Below, piece after piece: positions 56,379 through 64,000 of a DNA stretch of 64,000 nt (the first letter of the stretch is position 1; each line of letters starts with the position of its first letter). Below the pieces are notes generated by a model that did no database searches, had not been told where the DNA came from, and saw nothing but the letters and a program-made list of their open reading frames with translations. The position numbers and the translations under genes are program-made. Source of the DNA: Stutzerimonas kunmingensis (GTDB taxonomy: Bacteria > Pseudomonadota > Gammaproteobacteria > Pseudomonadales > Pseudomonadaceae); NCBI RefSeq assembly GCF_021432085.1, contig NZ_CP090366.1:4340001-4404000 (forward strand). The letters are read 5' to 3'.

Positions 56379-56461
56379 CGGGGCGAAAGCAAAGCGTTTG
56401 AGGGGTACCTGGGCGGTGCCTATGGTGGCGGCATCTGAACCCCGACAGAGCCGAAAAGTTC

Positions 56462-57340
56462 ATGCCCCGCTCCCTTGTTACCGACTGGAAACGCGTCGCC
56501 ACCAGCGGCAAAACCGCCGACGGCCGCACGATCGAGGCGCAGGACCTGCGCGACATGGCCGAGGCCTACAACCCCGCGCTGTACACCGCGACGATCTGGT
56601 ACGAGCACATCCGGTATGTCGGCAGCTTCGGCACCGTCACCGAGCTGAAGGCCGAAGACCTGGAAGACGGCAAGGTCGCCCTGTTCGCCAAGCTGCAGCC
56701 CAACGACCGGCTGCTTGCGCTGAACAAGGAAGCTCAGAAGCTGTTCACCAGCATCGAGATCCAGCCCGAGTTCGCCGACACCGGCAAAGCCTATCTTGCC
56801 GGCCTGGCCGTGACCGACGAGCCCGCCAGCCTGGGCACCGAGCCCCTGCACTTCTCCCGCCGCGCGGATAAGGGCAACTACTTCGCCAACCTCGAGCCGC
56901 TGGGCGAGCTGATCGCCGCGCCCGACACGGACGAAGCCGCCGCCCTTTCCTTCTTCACCCGTCTGTTCAGCGCCCTCGGCAAGGGCGGTCCCGAATCCCC
57001 CGCAACCCCCAAAGACGAGAGCACCCCAATGGATCCGAAAACCGTGCAGGCCTTCGCCGCAGCGGTGGACAAGCTCGGCACCGTGGCCACCAGCCTGGAA
57101 ACGAGCGCTGCCACCTTTGCCGCCAAGCCCACCGAGCCCGAGAAGCCCGCCGTCACCGAGCCGGAAGCCGGCAAAGACGGCGACAAGGCCACCGGTATCA
57201 CCGCCGAGCAGTTCAACAGCCTGAAAACCTCGCTGGATGACCTGACCGAGAAATTCAACACCGCGCTGAACCAGGGCAAGGGCAAAGACGTGCCCAACAC
57301 CACTGGCGCGGCCGACGACAAACAAGAGGCCGTGTACTGA
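56462..57340 (+). CDS. O: Capsid scaffold / maturation protease (P2 gpO-like)
   Basis: 292 residues; P2 O has 284. The N-terminal half is the serine protease of the GPO family: DWKRVATSGKTADGRTIEAQ, ATIWYEHIRYVGSFG (His49) and KLFTSIEIQPEFADTGKAYL (Ser97), with Asp20 as the probable third residue. The C-terminal half is Ala/Lys/Glu-rich and helical, the scaffolding part. It is the first gene of the rightward late operon. Confidence 0.92.
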   Translation: MPRSLVTDWKRVATSGKTADGRTIEAQDLRDMAEAYNPALYTATIWYEHIRYVGSFGTVTELKAEDLEDGKVALFAKLQPNDRLLALNKEAQKLFTSIEIQPEFADTGKAYLAGLAVTDEPASLGTEPLHFSRRADKGNYFANLEPLGELIAAPDTDEAAALSFFTRLFSALGKGGPESPATPKDESTPMDPKTVQAFAAAVDKLGTVATSLETSAATFAAKPTEPEKPAVTEPEAGKDGDKATGITAEQFNSLKTSLDDLTEKFNTALNQGKGKDVPNTTGAADDKQEAVY

Positions 57341-57341
57341 T

Positions 57342-58361
57342 ATGAGCCTGAGCCAAGCAGCCCGTCTGAAATTCAGCGCCCTCGCCGTTGCGATCGCCAC
57401 CACCTATGGCGTGGAAACGGTGCGCGAGGAATTCAACGTCACGCCGACCCACGCGCAGACGCTGAACGACAAGATCACCCACAGCTCGACCTTCCTATCC
57501 CGGATCAACGTGATCCCGGTCAGCGAGATCAAGGGCGAAAAGGTGATGCTGGGTACCAGCGGCACGGTGACCGGCCGTACCGACACCAGCAACGCCGACC
57601 GCGTCGCTCGCAACGTGCTGGGCCTGGACGGCAAGGGCTACGAGCTGTTCGAAACCCACAGCGACGTGGCGCTGAAGTACGCCAGCATCGACGCCTGGGC
57701 CAAGTTCCCGAACTTCCCGCAGCGCTATTCCGCCGCGGTGCAAAAGCAGATCGCGCTCGACCGCATCATGATCGGCTGGAACGGGACCAGCGCCGCCGCC
57801 ACCACTGACCGCGTAGCCAACCCGCTGCTCCAGGACGTGAACAAGGGCTGGCTGCAGATCGCCCGCGAGCAGGCGCCGGAGCAGGTGCTGGCCCAAGGCG
57901 CCAAGGTGGCCGGCAAGATCCAGATCGGCGCGACCGGCGACTACGCCAACCTCGACGCCCTGGTGCACGACGTGTCCCTGATGATCGACGAGGAGTTCCG
58001 CGACGGCGGCGACCTGATCGCCATAGTCGGCCGCGAGCTGCTGGCCCACGACAAGGCCAAGCTGTACGCCGCCCAGGGCGACACCCCGACCGAGAAAGAA
58101 CGCATCGAGATGGCCCAGGTGATCGCCACCTACGGCGGTCTGCCGACTTTCACCTGCCCGCACTTCCCAAGCCGCGGCGTGGTGGTCACCAGCTGGGACA
58201 ACCTGTCCATCTACTTCCAGGACACCAGCTGGCGTCGACACATCCAAGAGAACCCCAAGCGCTCCCAGGTTGAGGATTACAACAGCCGCAACGAGGGCTA
58301 CGTGATCGAGCAGCTGGGCAAGTTCGCGGCCATAGAGTCAGCCAACGTGGAGTTCGTCTGA
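57342..58361 (+). CDS. N: Major capsid protein (P2 gpN-like)
   Basis: 339 residues; P2 N has 357. Matches the P2 capsid family: FNVTPTHAQTLNDKITHSST, KGYELFETHSDVALKYASID, NKGWLQIAREQAP, VGRELLAHDKAKLY and VEDYNSRNEGYVIEQLGKFA. It forms the HK97-fold shell and is trimmed by gpO. The ATG is 1 bp after the O stop. Confidence 0.94.
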   Translation: MSLSQAARLKFSALAVAIATTYGVETVREEFNVTPTHAQTLNDKITHSSTFLSRINVIPVSEIKGEKVMLGTSGTVTGRTDTSNADRVARNVLGLDGKGYELFETHSDVALKYASIDAWAKFPNFPQRYSAAVQKQIALDRIMIGWNGTSAAATTDRVANPLLQDVNKGWLQIAREQAPEQVLAQGAKVAGKIQIGATGDYANLDALVHDVSLMIDEEFRDGGDLIAIVGRELLAHDKAKLYAAQGDTPTEKERIEMAQVIATYGGLPTFTCPHFPSRGVVVTSWDNLSIYFQDTSWRRHIQENPKRSQVEDYNSRNEGYVIEQLGKFAAIESANVEFV

Positions 58362-58362
58362 C

Positions 58363-59115
58363 ATGAGCCTGGCCCTAGCCCATAAGCGCCGCGTGCGCGA
58401 ACAGGGAGCGGCAGCAGCGGCCACCGGTGCGCGGGCTTACACGCCCGCCACCGCCCTGGTCGGCCCTGCCAACGCCCAGAAGCACCTGGCCCTGATGACC
58501 ACCGCGTTGGATGCGGACCTGGAGCGCATCAGTGCCATCAACAGCCGCGAGGCACGCCAGGCACTCAAGCGCGACGAGCTGCTGCCCAAGTACCTGGACT
58601 ACGTGCAGCGCTACCGCGAGTCGGGCCTGAACCACCCGAACCCGGTGCTGATGCAGGTGCTGGTCTGGCTGTTCGACACGGCGCAGTTCGAAGCCGGCAT
58701 CGAGCTTGCCGATTTCGCGATTGGGCAGGGCCAGCAGCTGCCGGAACGCTTCAAGCGTGACGTGCAGACCTTCGTCGCCGACGAGCTGATCGACTGGGCC
58801 GAGGCCGAGCACAAGGCCGGCCGCAGCCCGGAACCCTACGTGTCGCAGCTGCTGCCGCGTGTGGATGGCAACTGGGACGGCTTCAAGCAAGGCGGCGAAT
58901 CCGAGCGCCCCGCCCCCTGGCAGCTGTTCGAGCGCATCCCAGCCCGATACCACAAGTTGCTCGGCGTGCTGGCCATGGACCGTAAGGACTGGGGCGCGGC
59001 TGTTGAGCACCTGAATCGTGCCACCGAGCTGTACCCGGAAATCGGCGTGAAAACGCGCCTTGAAGGTGCCGAGAAGGCGCTGCGCAAGCAGCAGGCCGAA
59101 GCCGGTACCGCGTAA
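58363..59115 (+). CDS. M: Terminase small / endonuclease subunit (P2 gpM-like)
   Basis: 250 residues; P2 M has 247. Conserved features: QKHLALMTTALDADLERIS, PKYLDYVQRYRESGLNHPNP and VLVWLFDTAQFEAGIELADF. Together with P it cuts at cos. The ATG follows the N stop by 1 bp. The 95-bp gap after it has a run of nine C residues. Confidence 0.92.
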   Translation: MSLALAHKRRVREQGAAAAATGARAYTPATALVGPANAQKHLALMTTALDADLERISAINSREARQALKRDELLPKYLDYVQRYRESGLNHPNPVLMQVLVWLFDTAQFEAGIELADFAIGQGQQLPERFKRDVQTFVADELIDWAEAEHKAGRSPEPYVSQLLPRVDGNWDGFKQGGESERPAPWQLFERIPARYHKLLGVLAMDRKDWGAAVEHLNRATELYPEIGVKTRLEGAEKALRKQQAEAGTA

Positions 59116-59210
59116 CCAGCTACCCCCCCCCAGCGGGGCCTGCCCAGGTGTTCCGGCTTTGAGCCCGTACCACCCGACGCAGCCACCCCGCCCTATTCGA
59201 GCGGCCAGCG

Positions 59211-59672
59211 ATGAGCTTTTCAGGTAAACCGACCACCCTGGTGGACCAAGCGATAGAGAACGACGGCTTCTGGCCGGACCTCTCCGTCGCCGAGTTCCAG
59301 AAGGGCTACCGCCTGCCGGCGGAATACCTGAGCGAGCTGCTGGCCGAGGGCATCGCCTTTGCCATGGGCGAAGTGAACGTCGACCTGGCCAAGCGCAAGG
59401 CGGATTGGCAGGTGGCGGGCGTCACCAGCGTGGAAAGTGCGGACCCCATGGTCCTGCCGGAGCGCACATTTCACGTAGCGACGTACAAGCGCGCCGTGTA
59501 CTGCCGCGCCAAAGCGTACCTGCTGCAGCAGTTCGCAACGGTGAACCGCCGCGAGTCGGCCGAGAACATCGCCAAGGAATCACCCGCCACCGAAGACCAG
59601 TTCCTCGCCTTCAGCCAACAGGCCGTGCGCCTGCTGCAAGGCCGTGGCCGGATTACGGCGGTGCTGCTGTGA
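59211..59672 (+). CDS. L: Head completion protein (P2 gpL-like)
   Basis: 153 residues; P2 L has 169. Features: FWPDLSVAEFQKGYRLPAEY and YKRAVYCRAKAYLLQQFATV, plus ESAENIAKESPATEDQFLA. It completes DNA-filled heads. The stop overlaps the GTG start of R. Confidence 0.88.
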   Translation: MSFSGKPTTLVDQAIENDGFWPDLSVAEFQKGYRLPAEYLSELLAEGIAFAMGEVNVDLAKRKADWQVAGVTSVESADPMVLPERTFHVATYKRAVYCRAKAYLLQQFATVNRRESAENIAKESPATEDQFLAFSQQAVRLLQGRGRITAVLL

Positions 59673-60115
59673 ACAAGCTCCGCGCCCTGACCACCTTTCT
59701 GCTCGAGCGCCGTTTGGTCGCTCCGGAACAGCTCGATAGCTGGGCCGAGCAGGTCACGCTCAACCTCACCTGGAAGCCCGACCTGGACGGCCTGCACCTG
59801 GGCGACATGCGCTACCGCGCGGTGATCGTGATGGAACGCTTCGCCGACCACCCGGGCCGGCTGATGGCCCTGCTCGGCAGCTGGCTGGAGAACCACGACC
59901 CCGACCGGGACGACGATCTGCCGGCGCCGACCTTCGACATCGAGCAGCTGGACAACGACCTGGCCGACGTTGAGCTGACCCTGGAATTCGTCGAACCGCA
60001 GTACCTGGCCGAAGCCGATGACGGCGAGATCGAGGCCTTCGGCAAGCGCTGGGCCTTCGTCCCGTTCGACCTGTGGATTGCCGAGCACGGGGAGGTGGCC
60101 AGTGGCAGCCAGTAA
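59669..60115 (+). CDS. R: Tail completion protein (P2 gpR-like)
   Basis: 148 residues from a GTG at 59669 that overlaps the L stop (GTGA). P2 R has 155. Features: KLRALTTFLLERRLVAPEQL, YRAVIVMERFADHPGRLMAL, EFVEPQYLAEADDGEI and WAFVPFDLWIAE. The open frame upstream of the GTG runs antisensically through L in another frame and was ignored. Confidence 0.85.
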   Translation: MNKLRALTTFLLERRLVAPEQLDSWAEQVTLNLTWKPDLDGLHLGDMRYRAVIVMERFADHPGRLMALLGSWLENHDPDRDDDLPAPTFDIEQLDNDLADVELTLEFVEPQYLAEADDGEIEAFGKRWAFVPFDLWIAEHGEVASGSQ

Positions 60116-60791
60116 CCCGTTCAACCTGGACGTGCGCGGCCAGCTCGACGTGGCCGCCCAGCTCGCTCTGCTGGACCTGCCGCCCAAGCTGCGCCGCCGG
60201 CTGATGAACCGCACCGCCCTGCGCATTCGTACCGGGTGGCGTAAGCGCGTCCGTGAACAGGCCGACCTGCACGGCAGCGCCTTTGCTCCCCGCGCTCGCA
60301 AACGCAAGAAAGGCCAGAAGCCAAAGATGCTGACCGGCCTGGCCACCGGACTATCCGTGGTGCGCCTGACAGAGGACGCCGCCGAGCTGGGCTGGGGCAA
60401 GCGCAAGACCGCGATGATCGCCGGTATCCACAACGCTGGGATGGTGCAGCGCCGCACCGCCGGCCAGATGCGCGCCTTCAGCCGGGTCACCCCGCTGATG
60501 GCGACCGCCGAGCAGGCCAAGCGCCTGCGCCGGCTCGGTTTCAAGATCCGCGCCGGCAAGACCAAGCGCGGCGGCCAGCGCTGGCTACGGCCGTCCTCGG
60601 ACTGGATCGTCCAGAACATCAAGTACAGCCAGGCGGGCCTGCTGATTCGCCTGCTCAAGCAAGAGAAACCCGGCCCCACCAGTTGGGAGATCGAGCTGCC
60701 CAAGCGCGAGTTCTTCGGCGTGGCCAACCAGCAGGAAGTCAACGAGCTGATCGCCTACCTGCTCCCGCAAATCCTTAACTCACCCCGCTAG
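60102..60791 (+). CDS. S: Virion morphogenesis / tail completion protein (P2 gpS-like)
   Basis: 229 residues from a GTG at 60102, with GGGAGG upstream; overlaps R by 14 bp. P2 S is about 150 residues, so this one is longer. Features of the Phage_tail_S family: RRRLMNRTALRIRTGWRKRV, FAPRARKRKKGQKPKML and GIHNAGMVQRRTAGQMRAF. The C-terminal ~70 residues are a non-P2 extension. Confidence 0.85.
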   Translation: MAASNPFNLDVRGQLDVAAQLALLDLPPKLRRRLMNRTALRIRTGWRKRVREQADLHGSAFAPRARKRKKGQKPKMLTGLATGLSVVRLTEDAAELGWGKRKTAMIAGIHNAGMVQRRTAGQMRAFSRVTPLMATAEQAKRLRRLGFKIRAGKTKRGGQRWLRPSSDWIVQNIKYSQAGLLIRLLKQEKPGPTSWEIELPKREFFGVANQQEVNELIAYLLPQILNSPR

Positions 60792-60802
60792 CGAGGCACT
60801 GC

Positions 60803-61924
60803 ATGGCACTCGGCAAAGTCAGCGTCAACAATCTCAACCTCGGCCAGGGTGCCGTGACCGAGATCGAGCGCTATTTCCTTTTCATCGGCCCGGCCGCGGC
60901 GAACGTCGGCGAGCTGATCCCCCTGAACACCCAGAGCGATCTAGACGCGGCGCTGGGCGTTGCCGACAGCGACCTGAAACGCCAGGTGACCGCGGCGCGC
61001 CTGAACGGCGGCGACCGCTGGGCCTGCCTGGCTGCGCCGATCGACGCGGTAGCCGGCAGCTGGCAGGACGCCCTGGAGTACTCCCAGCAGCAGGGTTTCT
61101 CGGTCGAGGCGGTGGTGATCACCTCGCCGGTGACCAGCGGCGCCGAGCTGAGTGCGATGCACGACGCCGCGGTGATGCTGAACAGCACCTACGGCCGCCG
61201 CGTGTTCGTGATGGCGGCAAGCGCCGGTTGCGATCCGGACCTGCAGACCTGGAGCCAGTACCTGATCGAGCAGCGCGCCATTGTCCAGGACCTGGCCGCG
61301 CCGCGCGTGCTGGTGGTACCGCAGCTGCACGGCAACGACCTGGGCGTGCTGGCCGGGCGCCTGGCCAACGCCGCAGTGAGCATCGCCGACAGCCCCATGC
61401 GCGTGGCCACAGGCGCTGTGCTGGGCCTGGGCGAAACGCCGGTGGACGTCGACGGCATCCCGCTGCCTTCGGCCATCCGCGCCGAGCTGGACAGCGCCCG
61501 TTTCAGCGTGTCGCAGACCTACCCCGACTACCCGGGCGTGTTCTGGGGCGACGGCAACATGCTCGACGCGCCGGGCAGCGACTTCCAGGTGGTGGAGTAC
61601 CTACGCCTGGCGGACAAGGCCGCGCGCCGGGTGCGCATCCTGCTGATCCAGCGGGTCGCCGACCGCCGCCTGAACAGCACCCCCAATTCCATGGCCGCGG
61701 CCACCAGCGCGCTGATGGCGCCCCTGCGCGCCATGTCGCGTTCGGTGCAGTTCGCCGGCCAGGTGTTCCCGGGCGAGATCGAGCCGCCGAAAGACGGCGA
61801 CATCGTGCTGGTGTGGCAGAGCAAAACGAAGGTCGAGGCCTACCTGAAGCTCAAGCCCTACAACTGCCCGAAAGACCTCACGGCGAACATCGCCCTCGAC
61901 CTTTCCAACGACGATTCGGAGTAA
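60803..61924 (+). CDS. DUF2586 tail sheath protein (HP1 type)
   Basis: 373 residues. Matches DUF2586, the sheath of HP1-like phages: GKVSVNNLNLGQGAVTEIER, VADSDLKRQVTAARLNGGDR and RFSVSQTYPDYPGVFWGDGN, and a C-terminal PPKDGDIVLVWQSKTKVEAY. It replaces P2 FI at this position. 11 bp after S. Confidence 0.85.
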   Translation: MALGKVSVNNLNLGQGAVTEIERYFLFIGPAAANVGELIPLNTQSDLDAALGVADSDLKRQVTAARLNGGDRWACLAAPIDAVAGSWQDALEYSQQQGFSVEAVVITSPVTSGAELSAMHDAAVMLNSTYGRRVFVMAASAGCDPDLQTWSQYLIEQRAIVQDLAAPRVLVVPQLHGNDLGVLAGRLANAAVSIADSPMRVATGAVLGLGETPVDVDGIPLPSAIRAELDSARFSVSQTYPDYPGVFWGDGNMLDAPGSDFQVVEYLRLADKAARRVRILLIQRVADRRLNSTPNSMAAATSALMAPLRAMSRSVQFAGQVFPGEIEPPKDGDIVLVWQSKTKVEAYLKLKPYNCPKDLTANIALDLSNDDSE

Positions 61925-61930
61925 GCCCGC

Positions 61931-62380
61931 ATGGCACGTATCGGTGGCAAAAACTTCGACGTGAACCTGGGCGATCTGCTGGTTCACGTCGAGAGCTGCA
62001 CCCTGGACATCACCGACAACACGGCGGTGGCGCAGGACAAGGGCGTGCCGAATGGGCACGTGGACGGCGACGTTTCCGCCGGCGGCGAGATGGAATTCGA
62101 CACCGCCAACTTCAACCTGCTGATCGAGGCCGCCAAGCGCGCCGGCAGCTTCCGCCAGCTCGATCCGTTCGACTCGGTGTTCTTCGCCAAGGCCGGCGAG
62201 GAGGAGCTGCGCGTGGAGGCCTTCGGCTGCAAGTTGAAGGTATCCAGCCTGCTCAACATCGACCCCAAGGGCGGCGAGAAGAGCAAGCACAAGGTGCCCT
62301 TCGACGTCACCAGCCCGGACTTCATCCGCATCAACGGCGTGCCGTACCTCGCCGCTGAAGAGATCGAGGGCCTGCGCTGA
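61931..62380 (+). CDS. DUF2597 tail tube protein (HP1 type)
   Basis: 149 residues. Matches DUF2597: ARIGGKNFDVNLGDLLVHVE, NTAVAQDKGVPNGHVDGDV and SKHKVPFDVTSPDFIRINGV. Probably the tail tube protein. It starts 6 bp after the sheath gene; its last base is the first of the next ATG. Confidence 0.85.
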   Translation: MARIGGKNFDVNLGDLLVHVESCTLDITDNTAVAQDKGVPNGHVDGDVSAGGEMEFDTANFNLLIEAAKRAGSFRQLDPFDSVFFAKAGEEELRVEAFGCKLKVSSLLNIDPKGGEKSKHKVPFDVTSPDFIRINGVPYLAAEEIEGLR

Positions 62381-62589
62381 TGGCGGACTGGGTCGATCGC
62401 GCGGTTGACCGCGAAGAACGGGAGCTGGAGCGCGCCCTGGCCGCCCAGCTGGCCCGCTCACCGAACGGCCCGAGCCTGCACCACTGCCAGGACTGCGACG
62501 AGGAGATCCCCGCCAAGCGCCGCGCGTTGGGTGGGGTGACCCGTTGCACCCCGTGCCAAACCCTTTTCGAGAAGCGAGCCACCCGATGA
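62380..62589 (+). CDS. TraR/DksA-type zinc-finger protein
   Basis: 69 residues. Zinc finger HHCQDCDEEIPAKRRALGG and TRCTPCQTLFEKR; an N-terminal helix (DREERELERALAAQL). Members bind RNA polymerase through the secondary channel and mimic DksA/ppGpp. A one-base overlap with the preceding gene and an ATGA overlap with the endolysin show tight coupling. Confidence 0.85.
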   Translation: MADWVDRAVDREERELERALAAQLARSPNGPSLHHCQDCDEEIPAKRRALGGVTRCTPCQTLFEKRATR

Positions 62590-62975
62590 GCAAGAGCCCC
62601 TGGCCGAACTTCAGCTACGCCGAGCTGCGCTGCAAATGCGGCCGCTGCGGCAGCGACGGCACCGAGATGGACCCAGCCTTCATGGAGGCGGTGCAGCAGC
62701 TGCGCGAGCTGTACGGCCAACCGCTGGTGGTGAGCAGCGCCTACCGCTGCCACCAGCACCCGGTGGAGGCGCGCAAGACCAAGCCCGGCGCGCACAGCAC
62801 CGGCGCGGCGCTGGACATCGCCTGCAGCGGTGCGGCGGCGGTTTCCATCCTGCGCCTGGCCATGACGCTGCCCTTCACCGGCATCGGCATTCAGCAGAAA
62901 GGCAGCGGGCGGTTCATTCATCTGGACATGGCGCCGGCCGAGCAGCTGCCCCGCCCGATGATCTGGAGCTACTGA
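62586..62975 (+). CDS. M15 peptidase endolysin
   Basis: 129 residues from ATG 62586. Peptidase M15 (type 3) signatures: FSYAELRCKCGRCG, VVSSAYRCHQHP, AHSTGAALDIAC (HxxxxxxD zinc ligands) and RFIHLDMAP. It would cleave the peptidoglycan peptide at lysis. It has no signal peptide, so a holin is needed. Confidence 0.88.
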   Translation: MSKSPWPNFSYAELRCKCGRCGSDGTEMDPAFMEAVQQLRELYGQPLVVSSAYRCHQHPVEARKTKPGAHSTGAALDIACSGAAAVSILRLAMTLPFTGIGIQQKGSGRFIHLDMAPAEQLPRPMIWSY

Positions 62976-62977
62976 CC

Positions 62978-63205
62978 ATGAAGTACTCGTTCAAGACCCA
63001 GCTGTTGGCCTGCGCGCTTGCCCTGGTCACCACCCTCGGCATTGCCGCTTGTACCGGTAGCAACCCGGTGGCCACCGCCGCCGGCACGCTGGTGAGCCGC
63101 TACTGCGCGGCGCCGGAGATCGGCCGCAGCGTGCTGCGTGAGGCGATCGCCACCAGCACAGCGCCGAACCGGATCCGCGTGGAGTGCGCCGCCGATGCCT
63201 TTTGA
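62978..63205 (+). CDS. Small phage lipoprotein
   Basis: 75 residues from ATG 62978. A signal sequence with lipobox (LLACALALVTTLGIAAC) gives a mature lipid-modified Cys25. The rest is short (TLVSRYCAAPEIGRSVLREA ...). It follows the endolysin by 2 bp and overlaps DUF1353 by 11 bp. It could be a lysis accessory (outer-membrane spanin-like) or superinfection factor; neither can be shown. Confidence 0.7.
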   Translation: MKYSFKTQLLACALALVTTLGIAACTGSNPVATAAGTLVSRYCAAPEIGRSVLREAIATSTAPNRIRVECAADAF

Positions 63206-63557
63206 AAGCGACCTGGAGCTGCGCCATGTGCCCGGCGACGCGCTGTGGAAGGTGGTCAAGCCGCTGCAGTACCGCACCGCCGACGGGCGCCGCGTGATCG
63301 TGCCGGTGGGCTACCGCACGGACCTGGCCAGCGTGCCCCGCCTGGCCTGGCGCATCGTGCCGCGCGACCACGTGCAGGCCCGCCGGCCGGCCGTGGTGCA
63401 CGACTTCATCTACACGAACCTGACCCACCGCTTCACCAAGCGCGAGGCGGACAGGATCTTCCACGCCGCCCTCCTCGAGGAAGGCATGAACAAGGCCCTG
63501 GCCTGGCTGATGCACACCGCGGTGCGCATTGGCGGGCGTGGCAACTGGAGCGCCTGA
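63195..63557 (+). CDS. DUF1353 family phage protein
   Basis: 120 residues from ATG 63195. Matches DUF1353: VPVGYRTDLASVPRLAWRIV, RRPAVVHDFIYTN and READRIFHAALLEEGM. Found in many tailed phages near lysis genes; biochemical role unknown. Confidence 0.85.
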   Translation: MPFESDLELRHVPGDALWKVVKPLQYRTADGRRVIVPVGYRTDLASVPRLAWRIVPRDHVQARRPAVVHDFIYTNLTHRFTKREADRIFHAALLEEGMNKALAWLMHTAVRIGGRGNWSA

Positions 63558-63558
63558 C

Positions 63559-63792
63559 ATGGGCCTGCTGGAGAACCTGATGAACCTGCTGCCGGAGCTG
63601 CTGCTGACCGCCGTGATCGGCTTCCAGGCACATCTGTTCCGGCAGGTGAGCGAGGCGCGACGCGAGCACCTGGAGCTGCGCGTGGAGATTGCCCAGAACT
63701 ACCCGAAAACCACCGATTTCGAGCGTGCCATGGACAAGCTGGAAAGCAACCTGCGCGCCCACATCGAAGCCCTTATGAGGAACAGAGCATGA
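63559..63792 (+). CDS. Single-pass membrane protein with coiled coil (possible lysis protein)
   Basis: 77 residues from ATG 63559. One hydrophobic segment near the N-terminus (LMNLLPELLLTAVIGFQAHL) is followed by a long helix with coiled-coil character (RREHLELRVEIAQN, MDKLESNLRAHIEAL). It sits next to DUF1353 and the endolysin; a holin- or spanin-like role is possible. Its stop overlaps the next ATG as ATGA. Confidence 0.65.
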   Translation: MGLLENLMNLLPELLLTAVIGFQAHLFRQVSEARREHLELRVEIAQNYPKTTDFERAMDKLESNLRAHIEALMRNRA

Positions 63793-64000
63793 CCGCACAA
63801 CGCCAGATCGTGATCACCATCGGCGCCGCCGACTTCACGTTCAACCTGTCCGCCCAGGACGTGACGAAGTACTTCAACGCGCTGACCCCAAGCAACAAGG
63901 TCGCCCCGGGCCACAACCTGCTGACCACCACCGTGCAGGCCGACCAGAAGGAGGCCCTGCGCCCGCTGCTGGGCAACCCGGTGCTGACCATGCAGGTGGC
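63789..64000 (+). CDS. Tail assembly chaperone, cut by the window edge
   Basis: About 70 residues are visible, starting at an ATGA overlap (63789) and reading through the window end without stop. MTAQRQIVITIGAADFTFNL and NLLTTTVQADQKEALRPLLG match the phage tail assembly chaperone family (Phage_TAC-like / DUF2765). It should precede the tape-measure gene. Confidence 0.75.
   Translation, partial: MTAQRQIVITIGAADFTFNLSAQDVTKYFNALTPSNKVAPGHNLLTTTVQADQKEALRPLLGNPVLTMQV

Noticed and set aside
61228..62358. 376-codon frame over sheath and tube genes
   Set aside because: Arg/Gly-rich out-of-frame reading of two genes with clear family matches.

Overview
The window reads as a chromosome segment from a high-GC gamma-proteobacterium of the Pseudomonadaceae. 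Supporting this are the conserved orders hslR-hslO-pckA, ompR-envZ and rimB-rimK, a Pseudomonas-type gshA with a TTG start, and a DUF2388 protein. A stutzeri-group species is my best guess, but it is an inference from gene content only. There are two parts: ordinary host chromosome (1 to about 44,593) and the left two thirds of a P2-type prophage (about 44,594 to the right edge, where it is cut off in the tail genes).

Host part. 1-4,900: a DUF4432 sugar-epimerase-like exported protein (cut by the left edge), a histidine phosphatase, a ribosome hibernation-type HPF/RaiA protein, an MFS carrier, a Tat-exported aldo/keto reductase and a tiny membrane protein. 4,900-11,700: two chemoreceptors (one classical 4HB type, one soluble FIST type), RecQ helicase and a nitroreductase. 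11,800-18,700: PEP carboxykinase, redox chaperone Hsp33, Hsp15, the RimB/RimK ribosome-modification pair and OmpR/EnvZ. 18,800-29,400: Tex, a hotdog thioesterase, glutathione synthesis (gshA), arginine synthesis (argE-argA), phosphate uptake (DUF47-pit) and a CYTH/CHAD triphosphatase. 29,400-44,500: an orphan GspE ATPase, two divergent L,D-transpeptidases, a 1578-residue cytosolic PAS/GAF hybrid kinase, DUF2388, OsmC, a TRAP transporter (substrate-binding protein divergent from the QM permeases), a methyltransferase and tRNA-Thr(UGU).

Prophage part. The element abuts the 3' end of tRNA-Thr. Leftward: a 66-residue protein, tyrosine integrase and a small P2 C-like repressor. Rightward from a divergent control region: Cox-like regulator, a Toprim primase-helicase and about nine small early genes ending at a terminator. 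A structured, AT-rich noncoding stretch and a singleton gene with its own promoter follow. Then come, leftward, the late activator Ogr, a DUF4177-like gene, portal (Q) and terminase (P), and rightward O-N-M-L-R-S, an HP1-type sheath/tube pair (DUF2586/DUF2597), a TraR-like zinc protein, an M15 endolysin, a lipoprotein, DUF1353, a membrane protein and a tail-assembly chaperone that runs off the window.

The most interesting signals are in the prophage. (1) A near-repeat of the repressor-region operator (46,222-46,248) recurs at 53,449-53,476, over a good promoter that faces the DUF4177-like gene and ogr, suggesting that the late activator is controlled directly by the lysogeny switch. (2) About fifteen copies of a GTTCCG/CGGAAC element flank an AT-rich patch immediately after the primase-helicase gene, a candidate replication origin in a P2-type phage that shows no HUH initiator in view. 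(3) The terminase frame runs about 240 bp into the portal gene. (4) A noncoding segment at 52,221-52,400 carries 8-bp repeats and two mutually exclusive hairpins.
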